A stretch of DNA of 44,093 nucleotides from Bdellovibrionaceae bacterium UBA2316 (GCA_002345205.1 DDVI01000082.1:1-44093), one strand, 5' to 3'; shown: positions 34,246 through 42,279, counted from the first letter of the stretch. The notes: generated from the letters alone by a model not told the origin. Translations and numbers: made by a program.

Positions 34246-35412
34246 ATGATGCCGGAAGCTCATCAAGATGCGATTCAAATTTTAGTATTCTGTGTGGCCT
34301 TAATTATCTTAGCGATCTTTACGCCATTTGTTTTGAAGGCGCTTAAGAAAAATAAAACATCAACGCCAGCTGATCAGATTGCGGCCCGAGAATCAGATAA
34401 ACTGACGGAATCTATTCAAACTCCACCTCGTGAAAAAGTTCTCCAGCCCGTCACAACTTCAAGTGAAGCAGTTCTTTCGGGTGACGAAGCAGCCACAGTT
34501 GAAAAAGCACTCTTGAAAACGCGTGAAAACTTTTGGGGTCGAATTAAAAATGCATTCTCATCTAATGCCGTTAAGCCGTTAGATGACGTTGAAGAGGTTC
34601 TCTATACAGCAGACATCGGATCGACAACGGTTCAATCATTAATGAGTCACTTAGATGAAACTCTTTCGTCATCGGATAAAAAAGACCTAGATACGGTCAA
34701 GAAAACTCTGCGTGAAAAAATTCTTTCTATTCTGCATGCATCGAATGGCTCTGTCGAGCATGATCATTTAGCGATTCCCCAACGTATTAAGTGGGCCGCT
34801 GAGGGACCAACAGTTTTAATGATTGTGGGTGTGAACGGTGCGGGTAAAACAACTACGATTGGTAAACTGTCAGCGTTGATGGCGGGTCAAGGTAAGCGCG
34901 TGCTGGTGGCGGCAGGGGATACCTTTCGTGCAGCCGCTCAGAATCAGTTAAAAGTCTGGACCGATCGTGCACAAGTAGAAATCTTTTCGCCTGAAGGTGT
35001 GACGGATCCAAGTGCGGTAGCATTTGATGCTGTAGCCAAAGCCAAAGCTCAAAATTACGATCTTGTCATTGTGGACACTGCGGGCCGCTTACATACGCAA
35101 GTGAACTTGATGGAAGAGCTTAAAAAAGTAAAACGTGTGATGGCGAAAAACAGTCCCGAAGCTCCTCACAATGTTTGGATTGTTCTAGACGCAAATTCTG
35201 GCCAGAACGCCCTGATTCAAGCGCGCGAGTTTCACCAAGCCCTGAACCTGACGGGCGTTATCTTAACTAAAATGGACGGTACGGCTAAGGGCGGGGTGGT
35301 CATTGGTATATCGAATGAATTAAAAATTCCCATTAAGATACTGGGAATCGGTGAACGTATTCACGATTTGAAGCCATTCTCGCAGCAAGAGTACGTCGAT
35401 TCGATTATTTAA
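34246..35412 (+). CDS. ftsY: signal recognition particle receptor FtsY
   Basis: SRP receptor GTPase that docks ribosome-nascent chains to SecYEG. I start at ATG 34246 (GTGGGG upstream; a second ATG follows at once). The longer frame would begin immediately after the terminator and gives no sensible protein. 388 residues: an N-terminal membrane segment (IQILVFCVALIILAIFTPFVL), a linker (A region), then the NG domain with G1 GVNGAGKTTTIGKLS, DTFRAAAQNQL, G3 DTAGRL and G4 TKMDGTAKGG. A true transmembrane anchor, rather than the acidic A domain of E. coli FtsY, is noteworthy but known in other phyla. Confidence 0.95.
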   Translation: MMPEAHQDAIQILVFCVALIILAIFTPFVLKALKKNKTSTPADQIAARESDKLTESIQTPPREKVLQPVTTSSEAVLSGDEAATVEKALLKTRENFWGRIKNAFSSNAVKPLDDVEEVLYTADIGSTTVQSLMSHLDETLSSSDKKDLDTVKKTLREKILSILHASNGSVEHDHLAIPQRIKWAAEGPTVLMIVGVNGAGKTTTIGKLSALMAGQGKRVLVAAGDTFRAAAQNQLKVWTDRAQVEIFSPEGVTDPSAVAFDAVAKAKAQNYDLVIVDTAGRLHTQVNLMEELKKVKRVMAKNSPEAPHNVWIVLDANSGQNALIQAREFHQALNLTGVILTKMDGTAKGGVVIGISNELKIPIKILGIGERIHDLKPFSQQEYVDSII

Positions 35413-35472
35413 TCTCAAGTTGATACGATAGATTCAGAGTCTCTTCCACAGTCTTTCAATGTTTGATGAGTA

Positions 35473-35498
35473 TCCTTTGGTTAACACGTGCCAAAGGA
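35473..35498 (+). promoter_or_regulatory. hairpin covering the Shine-Dalgarno of the 35505 gene
   Basis: TCCTTTGG (35473-35480) pairs perfectly over 8 bp with CCAAAGGA (35491-35498) around a 10-base loop. The right arm is the first part of the AAAGGAG ribosome-binding site seven bases before the ATG. Folding would occlude initiation. Confidence 0.5.
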
Positions 35499-35504
35499 GT
35501 CGTT

Positions 35505-36782
35505 ATGAAAACCGTACTGACATTGTCATTTTTAATTATGCCAGGACTTCTGATGGCCCAAATGAACAACTGGGGTTCGGGCCAAATGATGGGTAGTCAA
35601 CAAGGTTGTGGCTTCCAACAACAAATGGGTCAACACGCTAAAAGTGAATCCGACGAAGCTGTTGAGCTACGCAATCAAATAAAAGATTTAGAAAGACAAC
35701 GTCAAGACCGCAATAAAGAATTGCAGCAAGCCAAAAATGAACTTCGAAAATCGGAAGCCGTTTTGAAAATGAGCTTTGATGATGAAGTCTACACATTCTT
35801 AAAGAATCATTTTGATTCCGGTAATCGCTGCCAAGATTATCAAGGGTTTGGTGATAATAAAAAACAAAAAGGCGAAGACTCGGCGATCGAAGCTGTTGAG
35901 CCTCGCGTGTTAGCTAACGAGTGGGCGAACGTGTGTGATCAAGAGAACAATCCCCGTGCCCGTGTAAAGGCCGACATCTGCTCTAAGCAGAATTTGCTTA
36001 GTAAACCAGATGGTAATGCCTGCAGGAACGCTGTAGCTAGCTATCCTCGCGCAAAAAATGATGTGAATCGTTTGCTAAAAGAAATTGAAGTTCTAAAAGA
36101 ATCTATCGCTGAATCAAAAACAGCGTTGGCGGAAGCCCGAAAACAAAAACTAGAGATAGATGATGCGGATAAAACAGAGGGCGGTATTTGTTTAGAGTGT
36201 ATTGCCGGCACTGGTGGCAGCGGTCGTGGTGGTGGTAACCTCACGGGCGTAGTAACGAATTCTTTGATGGCGCTAATGGCTTATTCATCGACTAAAAATT
36301 TCTATGGGGAGATGGCCGACACAAATGCTAACTTGGGGTTCCCCACACCTATGCCCGCAAGTTCCCCTTTCATGGCGGCCACTCCCTATCTTTTAGGAGC
36401 TCTTAACACAGGGCTTGGTCAAGGCGGCTTTGGCTGCGCCGGCCAATCAGGGTTGTTTAGCAACGGCGGAATGTCGGGAATGATGAAAGGTTATTCACCG
36501 TACTCGGTCGCGGGCCTATCGGGATTGGGTGGTTTAAGCGGGTTGAACGGTCTGACAAGCAATCCGCAGACTTTGCAATTCCAAATGCAACAGCAGCAAC
36601 TAGCGATGCAGCAACAAATGCAATATTACCAAAATGCTATGCAACAGACACAAGCGATGTCGGGTTTGCAATCAGAGTTAGCCGGAGTCATTCAGCGCAT
36701 TCAGCAAGTACAAAATTCTAACATGTACGGTACCAGTTCGTATCAATATGGTGTTAGTGGTGGCTATACAACGGGCCGTTAA
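35505..36782 (+). CDS. secreted Met/Gln/Gly-rich coiled-coil protein
   Basis: A 425-residue protein with signal peptide MKTVLTLSFLIMPGLLMA and a strong ribosome-binding site AAAGGAG. A Met/Gln/Gly-rich N-terminus precedes a coiled coil (about 48-85). A Cys-containing central region follows (RCQDYQGFG, NVCDQENN, ICSKQN, GNACRN), then a second coiled coil (185-225), a CLEC pair, and a long low-complexity tail with repeated SGLGGLSGLNGL and QQQQLAMQQQMQ runs. No family is recognised. Even Cys spacing suggests disulfides in the periplasm. It may be structural or surface-exposed. Its start lies in an 8-bp hairpin. Confidence 0.72.
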   Translation: MKTVLTLSFLIMPGLLMAQMNNWGSGQMMGSQQGCGFQQQMGQHAKSESDEAVELRNQIKDLERQRQDRNKELQQAKNELRKSEAVLKMSFDDEVYTFLKNHFDSGNRCQDYQGFGDNKKQKGEDSAIEAVEPRVLANEWANVCDQENNPRARVKADICSKQNLLSKPDGNACRNAVASYPRAKNDVNRLLKEIEVLKESIAESKTALAEARKQKLEIDDADKTEGGICLECIAGTGGSGRGGGNLTGVVTNSLMALMAYSSTKNFYGEMADTNANLGFPTPMPASSPFMAATPYLLGALNTGLGQGGFGCAGQSGLFSNGGMSGMMKGYSPYSVAGLSGLGGLSGLNGLTSNPQTLQFQMQQQQLAMQQQMQYYQNAMQQTQAMSGLQSELAGVIQRIQQVQNSNMYGTSSYQYGVSGGYTTGR

Positions 36783-36846
36783 TATATAAATTGAAAAATC
36801 TTCCTAAATGTTACCTAAAAGGTCATACGATGTCGTCCTAAAGCAA

Positions 36847-36930
36847 ATACCAGTATCCTATAGCTGGTATAGGAATTGATACAGTTCTTTTCGGACAACA
36901 GGGTACGTAGGGGATTTTATGAAAAGAACT
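36847..36930 (+). promoter_or_regulatory. structured leader and start-site hairpin of the 36919 lipoprotein
   Basis: AGTTCTTTTC (36883-36892) is perfectly complementary over 10 bp to GAAAAGAACT (36921-36930), which spans the G of the ATG and codons 2-4. The 28-base loop holds the ribosome-binding site AGGGG. Upstream, ATACCAG/CTGGTAT (36847-36853 with 36864-36870) and CCTATA/TATAGG (36857-36862 with 36868-36873) overlap, so only one can form at a time. Confidence 0.5.
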
Positions 36931-37521
36931 TTAGTTCAAATAGTGATGGTATCTGTCCTTTCGATGTTTATCGGGGCCTGCGGTAATTCGACTCGCGCTA
37001 CAAAATTCTCTGGCAGTATTATTCCCAAAACAACAACCGAAGACGCTGCAAACGCTAGCAATACTAAAATAAAATCAGATGCAGTGGCTGCTGATGTGGT
37101 GCCAACTAAGCCGAGTATTAAACTTCCTGGGCAATTCAAATGCGTGGCTCGCGATTCTGTTTGGTATAGTGTAGCGAAATTTCATGAGGCGACATTTGTG
37201 GTCGACCTTGCTGAACAACCAATGATTGAAGTTAAGTCGGAAGCAAAGGAATTAAATTTTAAAATTGGCCGTGAATTCATTGAGGGTGAAAAAATAAATC
37301 AAGAGCTAAACCCTGAATGTGAAAACACAGTTGAACACACGGATCAAAAATACGAGTGGACGTATTCATGTGATTATTTCGTAAAAAATGGCGACGAAGA
37401 AAAACAGAAAGTGGCTGAACAAAAGAGTTATTTTAAAGTCGCTAGTAATGGAGTTGGACAGCTGTGCCGATCGGTTGACAGTGAATCATCGCAATGCTGG
37501 GATTTATCTGAGTGTAAATAA
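36919..37521 (+). CDS. small lipoprotein of unknown function
   Basis: A 200-residue protein with a type II signal peptide ending in IGAC (MKRTLVQIVMVSVLSMFIGAC). A Thr/Ala/Asp-rich linker leads to a domain from about residue 70 with six Cys (FKCVARDSVWY, NPECENT, YSCDYFV, QLCRSVD, QCWDLSECK). That domain is probably disulfide-bonded. No family is recognised. The mRNA leader is highly structured and places the start codon in a 10-bp stem. Confidence 0.72.
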   Translation: MKRTLVQIVMVSVLSMFIGACGNSTRATKFSGSIIPKTTTEDAANASNTKIKSDAVAADVVPTKPSIKLPGQFKCVARDSVWYSVAKFHEATFVVDLAEQPMIEVKSEAKELNFKIGREFIEGEKINQELNPECENTVEHTDQKYEWTYSCDYFVKNGDEEKQKVAEQKSYFKVASNGVGQLCRSVDSESSQCWDLSECK

Positions 37522-37593
37522 GTTCTCGTGTATCAAAACGATATCTTCATAATTTTATAGACAAAATCTTTCAGAAGCTGCCAATATAGAAAA

Positions 37594-38190
37594 ATGATCA
37601 AACAGGTTTTCGGTGTTTTATTTTTTACGTTTCTTGTTTCTGGGCAAACTCCAAAGAAAAAAATCCCCTCGATTTCCTATCAGAATATTTTGAATTGCTA
37701 TCCCGAATTGGAAAATGAAAAAATAGAATTCGATGTCGACTTAAATATTTTAAAGAAAAACATTGATCAAAAATATCCGACGTCAAAATCGACTCTACGT
37801 TATCGTCGTGTCTTGTATACCGATCCAAAATTAGGAACAGATCCGCATCGATTAACGATCAGTTTGCAAAAGTGGGCGAAAGGGGTTCCACACTACGATT
37901 TTTATCTAGAGAAACTGGATAAAGACAGCGTGGCAGAGATAGTTCCGGTCCAAAAAGAAAAGTTTAAAAATATAGTTAAAGATGTGCCTCAGGCGTATCT
38001 TCTCGATGTGAAGCTTCTAGAGGATGAGTCGCTCTGGCTTGACACGAAGCCGAACAAGACTGAAATGTCCTATAAAACAAGCAACGATTCTGTTCTTGAG
38101 CTTGATCTTTCGCAGGGGAGCGGGAAAGTGCAACTCAAGTGTGAGAGCAAGAAGTCACAAGGTGTTCTTTGTTTGTGTTTGAAACGATAA
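37594..38190 (+). CDS. secreted protein of unknown function
   Basis: A 198-residue protein with a short signal peptide (MIKQVFGVLFFTFLVSG). The mature part is Lys-rich with strand-like sequence (STLRYRRVLYTDPKLG, HRLTISLQKWAKG, YDFYLEKLDKDS) and a Cys cluster at the C-terminus (LKCESKKSQGVLCLCLKR). No family is recognised and no Shine-Dalgarno is visible. Lies between the lipoprotein and zapA with its own apparent transcription unit. Confidence 0.65.
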   Translation: MIKQVFGVLFFTFLVSGQTPKKKIPSISYQNILNCYPELENEKIEFDVDLNILKKNIDQKYPTSKSTLRYRRVLYTDPKLGTDPHRLTISLQKWAKGVPHYDFYLEKLDKDSVAEIVPVQKEKFKNIVKDVPQAYLLDVKLLEDESLWLDTKPNKTEMSYKTSNDSVLELDLSQGSGKVQLKCESKKSQGVLCLCLKR

Positions 38191-38191
38191 A

Positions 38192-38223
38192 TTGATGGAC
38201 ATTAAATATTTAGAATATATAAT
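38192..38223 (+). promoter_or_regulatory. probable zapA promoter
   Basis: A consensus -10 TATAAT (38218-38223) lies about 40 bases before the zapA ATG. TTGATG (38192-38197) lies upstream; the spacing is 17 to an overlapping ATATAT or 20 to the consensus hexamer. AT-rich context supports a promoter. Confidence 0.45.
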
Positions 38224-38261
38224 TATTTCTAAGTTTTCGAATATCTAAGAAGGTTGAATAA

Positions 38262-38609
38262 ATGATTCACTCTGAAAATGATCTGGGTAAAGGACTTAAA
38301 GGAAAGGCTAAAGAAGCGAAGCCCGTTGAGGCGCGCGCTTTTGAATTTTTGATTGCTGGCATTCCGTACCGTCTTAAAACCAATCATGATGACGCAACAG
38401 TTCAAGAGTTGGTCGCCTTTATCAATAAAAAAATGGAAGAGTCTCTGGCATTAACAAAACATGGTTCATATCAAAACGCAGCCGTTCTAACTGCGCTTAA
38501 TTTAGCCGAAGAGTTAATTTTATTGAAACGTAAGGCACACCGCGAACTAGAAAAAATAGAAGAACGCGTACTAAAGCTCTCAGTAGATATCGAAAACTCC
38601 CGCAAGTAA
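38262..38609 (+). CDS. zapA: cell division protein ZapA
   Basis: FtsZ-ring stabiliser. 115 residues: a beta-alpha start EFLIAGIPYRLKTNHDDATV and QELVAFINKKMEESL, then QNAAVLTALNLAEELILLKR leading into a C-terminal coiled coil, as in ZapA tetramers. The N-terminal 20 residues are Lys/Glu-rich and extra. GAAGG precedes the ATG. It begins the zapA - structured RNA - 5-formyl-THF cyclo-ligase arrangement, which in gammaproteobacteria flanks the 6S RNA gene. Confidence 0.9.
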   Translation: MIHSENDLGKGLKGKAKEAKPVEARAFEFLIAGIPYRLKTNHDDATVQELVAFINKKMEESLALTKHGSYQNAAVLTALNLAEELILLKRKAHRELEKIEERVLKLSVDIENSRK

Positions 38610-38731
38610 AAGTCCTAAAGCTGTCATCTGACTGCATTGGGCTGCACGAAAAATCGCTACAACGTAGCTTCCGCTACGCCTCCGCGCTTTTTCGCACAGT
38701 CCGCCTTGCATATGCCACCTTTAGAACTTTT
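38608..38731 (+). ncRNA. ssrS: candidate 6S RNA (or structured REP-like element)
   Basis: Closing stem AAAAGTCCTAAAG (38608-38620) with CTTTAGAACTTTT (38719-38731): 13 bp with a single C-A mismatch. Next comes an unpaired bubble of about 18 and 16 bases. An apical stem follows: GGGCTG/CAGTCC (38639-38644 with 38697-38702) and CGAAAAA/TTTTTCG (38647-38653 with 38688-38694), capped by CGTAGC/GCTACG. Closing stem, large bubble and apical stem is the architecture of 6S RNA, the RNA-polymerase sigma70 decoy. The zapA/cyclo-ligase position is its classic locus. Against it: about 124 nt is short for 6S, and the apical core matches the palindrome at 31591. The transcript might extend to the T-run at 38791-38798. 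Confidence 0.5.
38663..38686. repeat. second copy of the palindromic core
   Basis: CGTAGC-TTCC-GCTACG followed by CCTCCGCG matches the core at 31591-31614 at 21 of 24 positions. Two of the three differences form one compensatory base-pair change (T-A to C-G); the third is in the loop. Selection on the hairpin is the simplest reading. Confidence 0.55.
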
Positions 38732-38734
38732 ATA

Positions 38735-38802
38735 GGAGGCGTTTGCCTTCGGCCTGGGCGCATTCGCCTCCGGCTGTGCTTGGGAACCAATTTTTTTTGG
38801 AG
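38735..38802 (+). promoter_or_regulatory. hairpins ahead of the cyclo-ligase start
   Basis: GGAGGCG (38735-38741) pairs with CGCCTCC (38765-38771) over 7 bp, enclosing GCC-TTC-GGC. Then TTGG-GAA-CCAA followed by eight T (38791-38798) resembles a weak terminator. The same CCAA could instead pair with the TTGG that runs into the GGAG ribosome-binding site (38799-38802). Terminator and SD-masking forms are mutually exclusive. Confidence 0.4.
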
Positions 38803-38808
38803 TCTTTT

Positions 38809-39450
38809 TTGATTTCGGATTTTTCTTTGAATACTAAGGTGTTGGCTCGTAAGGAGCTTAAGGAGCGGACTCGATTGTTTGTGCAGTCGCCGACTCTTCG
38901 AGCGGCTGCGGAAAGTCGCATCGTTGCCTCTGTGCAGACCGCCATCCGTACCATGACCGCATCCGATACCGATTCCGCTGCCGACACTGTTTCGGTGAAG
39001 GGCCCGGTGATTGTTGCCGGCTTTAACGCGCTCTCTGATGAACCTGATTTGTCTTCGTTTTATCATTCAACTTCGTACTCTCTTGTTTTTCCTAAACTTG
39101 TGGCTTTGCCGGATTCTGAAGTTATGGAATTTACTGCGGTTGGAAATTATGCGGCTGAAAAGTGGGATGTGTCCTCGTTTGGGTTTCGTCATCCATCGTC
39201 TGTTGAGACCGTGGCTGCGGATACGATTCACGTTATGTTGATTCCTGGTCTTGGCTTTAGTGTGCTGGGCGAGCGACTTGGTCGCGGTAAAGGATTCTAC
39301 GATCGATATTTAAATAATTATAAAGGTTTTAAAATAGGAGTTTGTTTTGACTGTCAGGTGAGCGAGGTATCATTACCCACTGATAGTTGGGACATCAAAA
39401 TGGATTACATTATCACTGAAACTAAATGCATTGATTTGCGAATAAAGTAA
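38809..39450 (+). CDS. 5-formyltetrahydrofolate cyclo-ligase
   Basis: MTHFS (YgfA/FAU1 family) converts 5-formyl-THF to 5,10-methenyl-THF with ATP. I start at TTG 38809, six bases after GGAG; this gives a normal 213-residue protein beginning SDFSLNTKVLARKELKERTR. The family hallmark LIPGLGFSVLGERLGRGKGFYDRYL lies near residues 140-165. Upstream VFPKLVALPDSEVMEF and FGFRHPSS also fit. A YgfA-type gene next to zapA and 6S RNA is a conserved arrangement. The frame extends upstream through the structured intergenic region, but that part is not credible coding sequence. Confidence 0.88.
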   Translation: MISDFSLNTKVLARKELKERTRLFVQSPTLRAAAESRIVASVQTAIRTMTASDTDSAADTVSVKGPVIVAGFNALSDEPDLSSFYHSTSYSLVFPKLVALPDSEVMEFTAVGNYAAEKWDVSSFGFRHPSSVETVAADTIHVMLIPGLGFSVLGERLGRGKGFYDRYLNNYKGFKIGVCFDCQVSEVSLPTDSWDIKMDYIITETKCIDLRIK

Positions 39451-39474
39451 GTGTTTAGAAAATAGAGGGAAGAA

Positions 39475-41040
39475 ATGGAAATAGTTATTTCGGTCATTTT
39501 GGGACTGATCGTTGGCGGAGCCGGCGTATTCTTTGTTAAAAAATACAAAGATGAAATTCAAAAAAAGTCAGCACGTATCGAGGCTGAGAAAATTTTGAGC
39601 AAAGCTAAAAACGAAGCCAATAAAATTAAAAAAGATTCTGAAGCGAAATCTAAGGATTTTGAAGCGCGTTCGCGTAAAAACTTAGAAACAGAAATTCAGA
39701 AACAGAAAAACAGCATGCGCACTAAAGAGCAGCAGCTAGAAAAGAAATTAAAAGAGCTGGATGAACAAGGGAAGAAGAGCAAGGACGATAACGATCGTTT
39801 CATGGGCCAATTAAAAGACCGTGAAGAAAAATTACGCGTGCAAGAACAGAAGCTTGCAGATCAAGATAAAAAGTCTGAAGAAGAGCTAAACAATTTAAAA
39901 AACAAACTGCAGACCGTTGCGCAGATGACTCAAGAGCAAGCAAAGCGCGAATTGATTTCCTCGCTTGAGGACGAAGCTAAAGCGGAAGCGGCTAAACGTA
40001 TTTCAGAAATCGAACAAGAAACGCAGCGTGAATCACAATTGCGAGCAAAGAAAACAATCGCGACCGCATTGTCACGATTCGCGGCTGAGTACACATCGGA
40101 ACGAACAGTAAGTGTGCTAGCGCTTCAAAATGACGAGATGAAAGGTAAAATCATCGGCCGTGAGGGTCGTAACATTCGCACGCTGGAAGCTTTATGTGGC
40201 GTTGATTTGATCGTCGATGACACTCCAGAGGCCGTGGTTATCTCAGGCTTTGATCCTATTCGTCGCGAGATCGCTAAACGTACAATTGAAAAATTAATGG
40301 AAGACGGTCGCGTGCATCCGGCGCGTATCGAAGAAGTCGTTGAAAAACAAAAGTCAGAAATCATGAAATCAATCCGCGAGGCGGGTGATCAAGTGGTTGT
40401 GGAATTGGGCTTAAACCAAATTCACCCTGAGTTGGTAAAATTAATCGGTTCATTGAAATACAGAATGTCTCAAGCTCAGAACGTACTGAACCACTCTATG
40501 GAAGTGGCATACATCGCGGGCTTGTTAGCGGCTGAACTTGGTGTAAATCCAAAATTAGCTAAACGTGCAGGTTTATTACATGACATCGGTAAAGCTATCG
40601 ATCATGCGGTTGATGGTAGCCATTCAATCGTAGGTGCAGAGTGGGCGAAAAAATATGGTGAATCTGAAGATGTATGTCACGCGATTCGTTCACACCATGA
40701 TGACGAAAAACCAAATTCGGCATTAGCATGGATTGTTCACGCTGCGAATATCTTGTCGCATTCTCGTCCAGGCGCACGTCGTCCACAAATGGATAACTAC
40801 ATCCACCGTCTACAAGATTTAGAATCAATTGGTAATAGCTTCGAAGGCGTACTTAAAACATTTGCTATTCAAGCGGGTCGTGAAATTCGCGTCCTAGTGG
40901 AAAGTGCAAAAGTAACGGATGACTTGGCGGTTCTGTTATCGCGTGATATTGCTCGCAAGGTTGAACGCGAGTTACCTCACCTAGGTTCAACTAAAGTTAC
41001 GGTCGTTCGTGAAACTCGTTCGATTGATATGGCACGGTAG
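39475..41040 (+). CDS. rny: ribonuclease Y
   Basis: Membrane-anchored endoribonuclease that starts mRNA decay. 521 residues: an N-terminal membrane segment (IVISVILGLIVGGAGVFFV), a long Lys/Glu coiled coil (to about 200) and a KH domain (MKGKIIGREGRNIRTLEAL, VDLIVDDTPEAVVISGFDPI). The HD domain has its metal His-Asp in GLLHDIGKAIDH (His369, Asp370). Shine-Dalgarno AGAGGGA precedes the ATG. It lies 24 bases after the cyclo-ligase and 3 bases before tyrS, so all are likely one operon. Confidence 0.97.
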   Translation: MEIVISVILGLIVGGAGVFFVKKYKDEIQKKSARIEAEKILSKAKNEANKIKKDSEAKSKDFEARSRKNLETEIQKQKNSMRTKEQQLEKKLKELDEQGKKSKDDNDRFMGQLKDREEKLRVQEQKLADQDKKSEEELNNLKNKLQTVAQMTQEQAKRELISSLEDEAKAEAAKRISEIEQETQRESQLRAKKTIATALSRFAAEYTSERTVSVLALQNDEMKGKIIGREGRNIRTLEALCGVDLIVDDTPEAVVISGFDPIRREIAKRTIEKLMEDGRVHPARIEEVVEKQKSEIMKSIREAGDQVVVELGLNQIHPELVKLIGSLKYRMSQAQNVLNHSMEVAYIAGLLAAELGVNPKLAKRAGLLHDIGKAIDHAVDGSHSIVGAEWAKKYGESEDVCHAIRSHHDDEKPNSALAWIVHAANILSHSRPGARRPQMDNYIHRLQDLESIGNSFEGVLKTFAIQAGREIRVLVESAKVTDDLAVLLSRDIARKVERELPHLGSTKVTVVRETRSIDMAR

Positions 41041-41043
41041 TCG

Positions 41044-42279
41044 ATGAACTTATTGGGTTTAAAACCAGAAGAGCAATTAGAACGCATTGGTTTTGGTGCG
41101 GTCGATTTAATTTCTAAAGAAGACATGCTTAGGAAGTTAAAGCGAAGTGCTGAAACTAAGAAGCCGTTGTTGATCAAGTTTGGTGCGGATCCGACGCGTC
41201 CTGATATTCATATTGGTCACACGGTCGTAATTAATAAGTTAAAAACGTTCCAAGATTTAGGTCACCATATTCATTTCCTGATTGGTGATTTCACGGCATT
41301 GATCGGTGATCCATCAGGAAAGAACACCACTCGTCCGATCCTGAGTCGAGAACAAATAGAAGAAAATGCGAAAACCTATGCAAAGCAGATTTTTAAAATC
41401 TTAGATCCTGACAAAACGGAAATCGTTTACAACTCTAAATGGCTGGCGCCTATGACATCAATTGATTTTATTCGCCTGGCTTCACGTTATACAGTGGCTC
41501 GTATTTTAGAACGAGATGATTTTTCTAATCGTTTGAAAAATCAAACACCGATTTCCGTTCATGAATTGTTGTACCCATTAACTCAAGGGTACGATTCTGT
41601 AGCGTTAAAGTCAGATGTTGAGTTAGGCGGAACTGATCAAAAATTCAATTTGCTAGTCGGCCGTGATTTACAGTCGCAATATCAGCAAGAACCTCAATGT
41701 ATTTTGACCATGCCTATTCTTGAAGGCTTAGACGGCGTAAATAAGATGTCGAAGTCGTTAGATAACTACATTTCGGTGGTCGATACGCCAAAAGATATGT
41801 TCGGTAAAACAATGCGTGTGTCAGATGAGTTAATGTATCGTTATTATGAATTGCTTTCTGATATTACAGGTTCACAATTAGAACAGTTAAAACGCGACGT
41901 TAAGAGTGGCGCCAAACACCCTCGACAAGTGAAGGTGGATTTAGCGAAATTTTTAGTGACGCGTTTTCATTCGGCATCGGACGCTAATAATGCAGAAGAC
42001 GAATTTAATCGGATTTTCGTTCAAAAAGGCTTACCCGATACGATTGACGAAAAAAAAGTAAAACCAGCAAAAGACGTTGCATTGAACCAATTGATGACTC
42101 ATTTGGGTATTACGCAAACTAATTCAGAAGCGTCTCGATTAATCGAAGGCGGCGGGGTCAGTATTGATAGCGAAAAAGTTTCGAATGCGAAACTACGTAT
42201 TGATCTTGATGCGGGTAAAGAGTTTATTTTAAAAGCCGGCAAGAAGAAATTCTTAAAAGTGATTGTGGAGACAACATGA
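41044..42279 (+). CDS. tyrS: tyrosyl-tRNA synthetase
   Basis: Class I synthetase for tRNA-Tyr. 411 residues, with IHIGHTVV (HIGH 56-59), GDFTALIGDPSGKNTTRP, the tyrosine-site VELGGTDQKFNLLVGR, KMSKS (234-238, exact) and a C-terminal S4 RNA-binding domain (IEGGGVSIDSEKV). The sequence style is the TyrZ-like bacterial branch. It starts 3 bases after the rny stop without a clear Shine-Dalgarno, suggesting coupling, and overlaps the ferredoxin gene by 4 bases. Confidence 0.96.
   Translation: MNLLGLKPEEQLERIGFGAVDLISKEDMLRKLKRSAETKKPLLIKFGADPTRPDIHIGHTVVINKLKTFQDLGHHIHFLIGDFTALIGDPSGKNTTRPILSREQIEENAKTYAKQIFKILDPDKTEIVYNSKWLAPMTSIDFIRLASRYTVARILERDDFSNRLKNQTPISVHELLYPLTQGYDSVALKSDVELGGTDQKFNLLVGRDLQSQYQQEPQCILTMPILEGLDGVNKMSKSLDNYISVVDTPKDMFGKTMRVSDELMYRYYELLSDITGSQLEQLKRDVKSGAKHPRQVKVDLAKFLVTRFHSASDANNAEDEFNRIFVQKGLPDTIDEKKVKPAKDVALNQLMTHLGITQTNSEASRLIEGGGVSIDSEKVSNAKLRIDLDAGKEFILKAGKKKFLKVIVETT

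Noticed and set aside
36783..36918. c-di-GMP-I (GEMM) riboswitch
   Set aside because: The CTGGTA-type stem looks superficially similar but the conserved GEMM bulges and tetraloop receptor are absent.
38674..39066. Minus-strand Arg/His-rich open frame over the cyclo-ligase start
   Set aside because: Lies opposite a confidently identified gene and a structured RNA region; composition is an antisense artefact.
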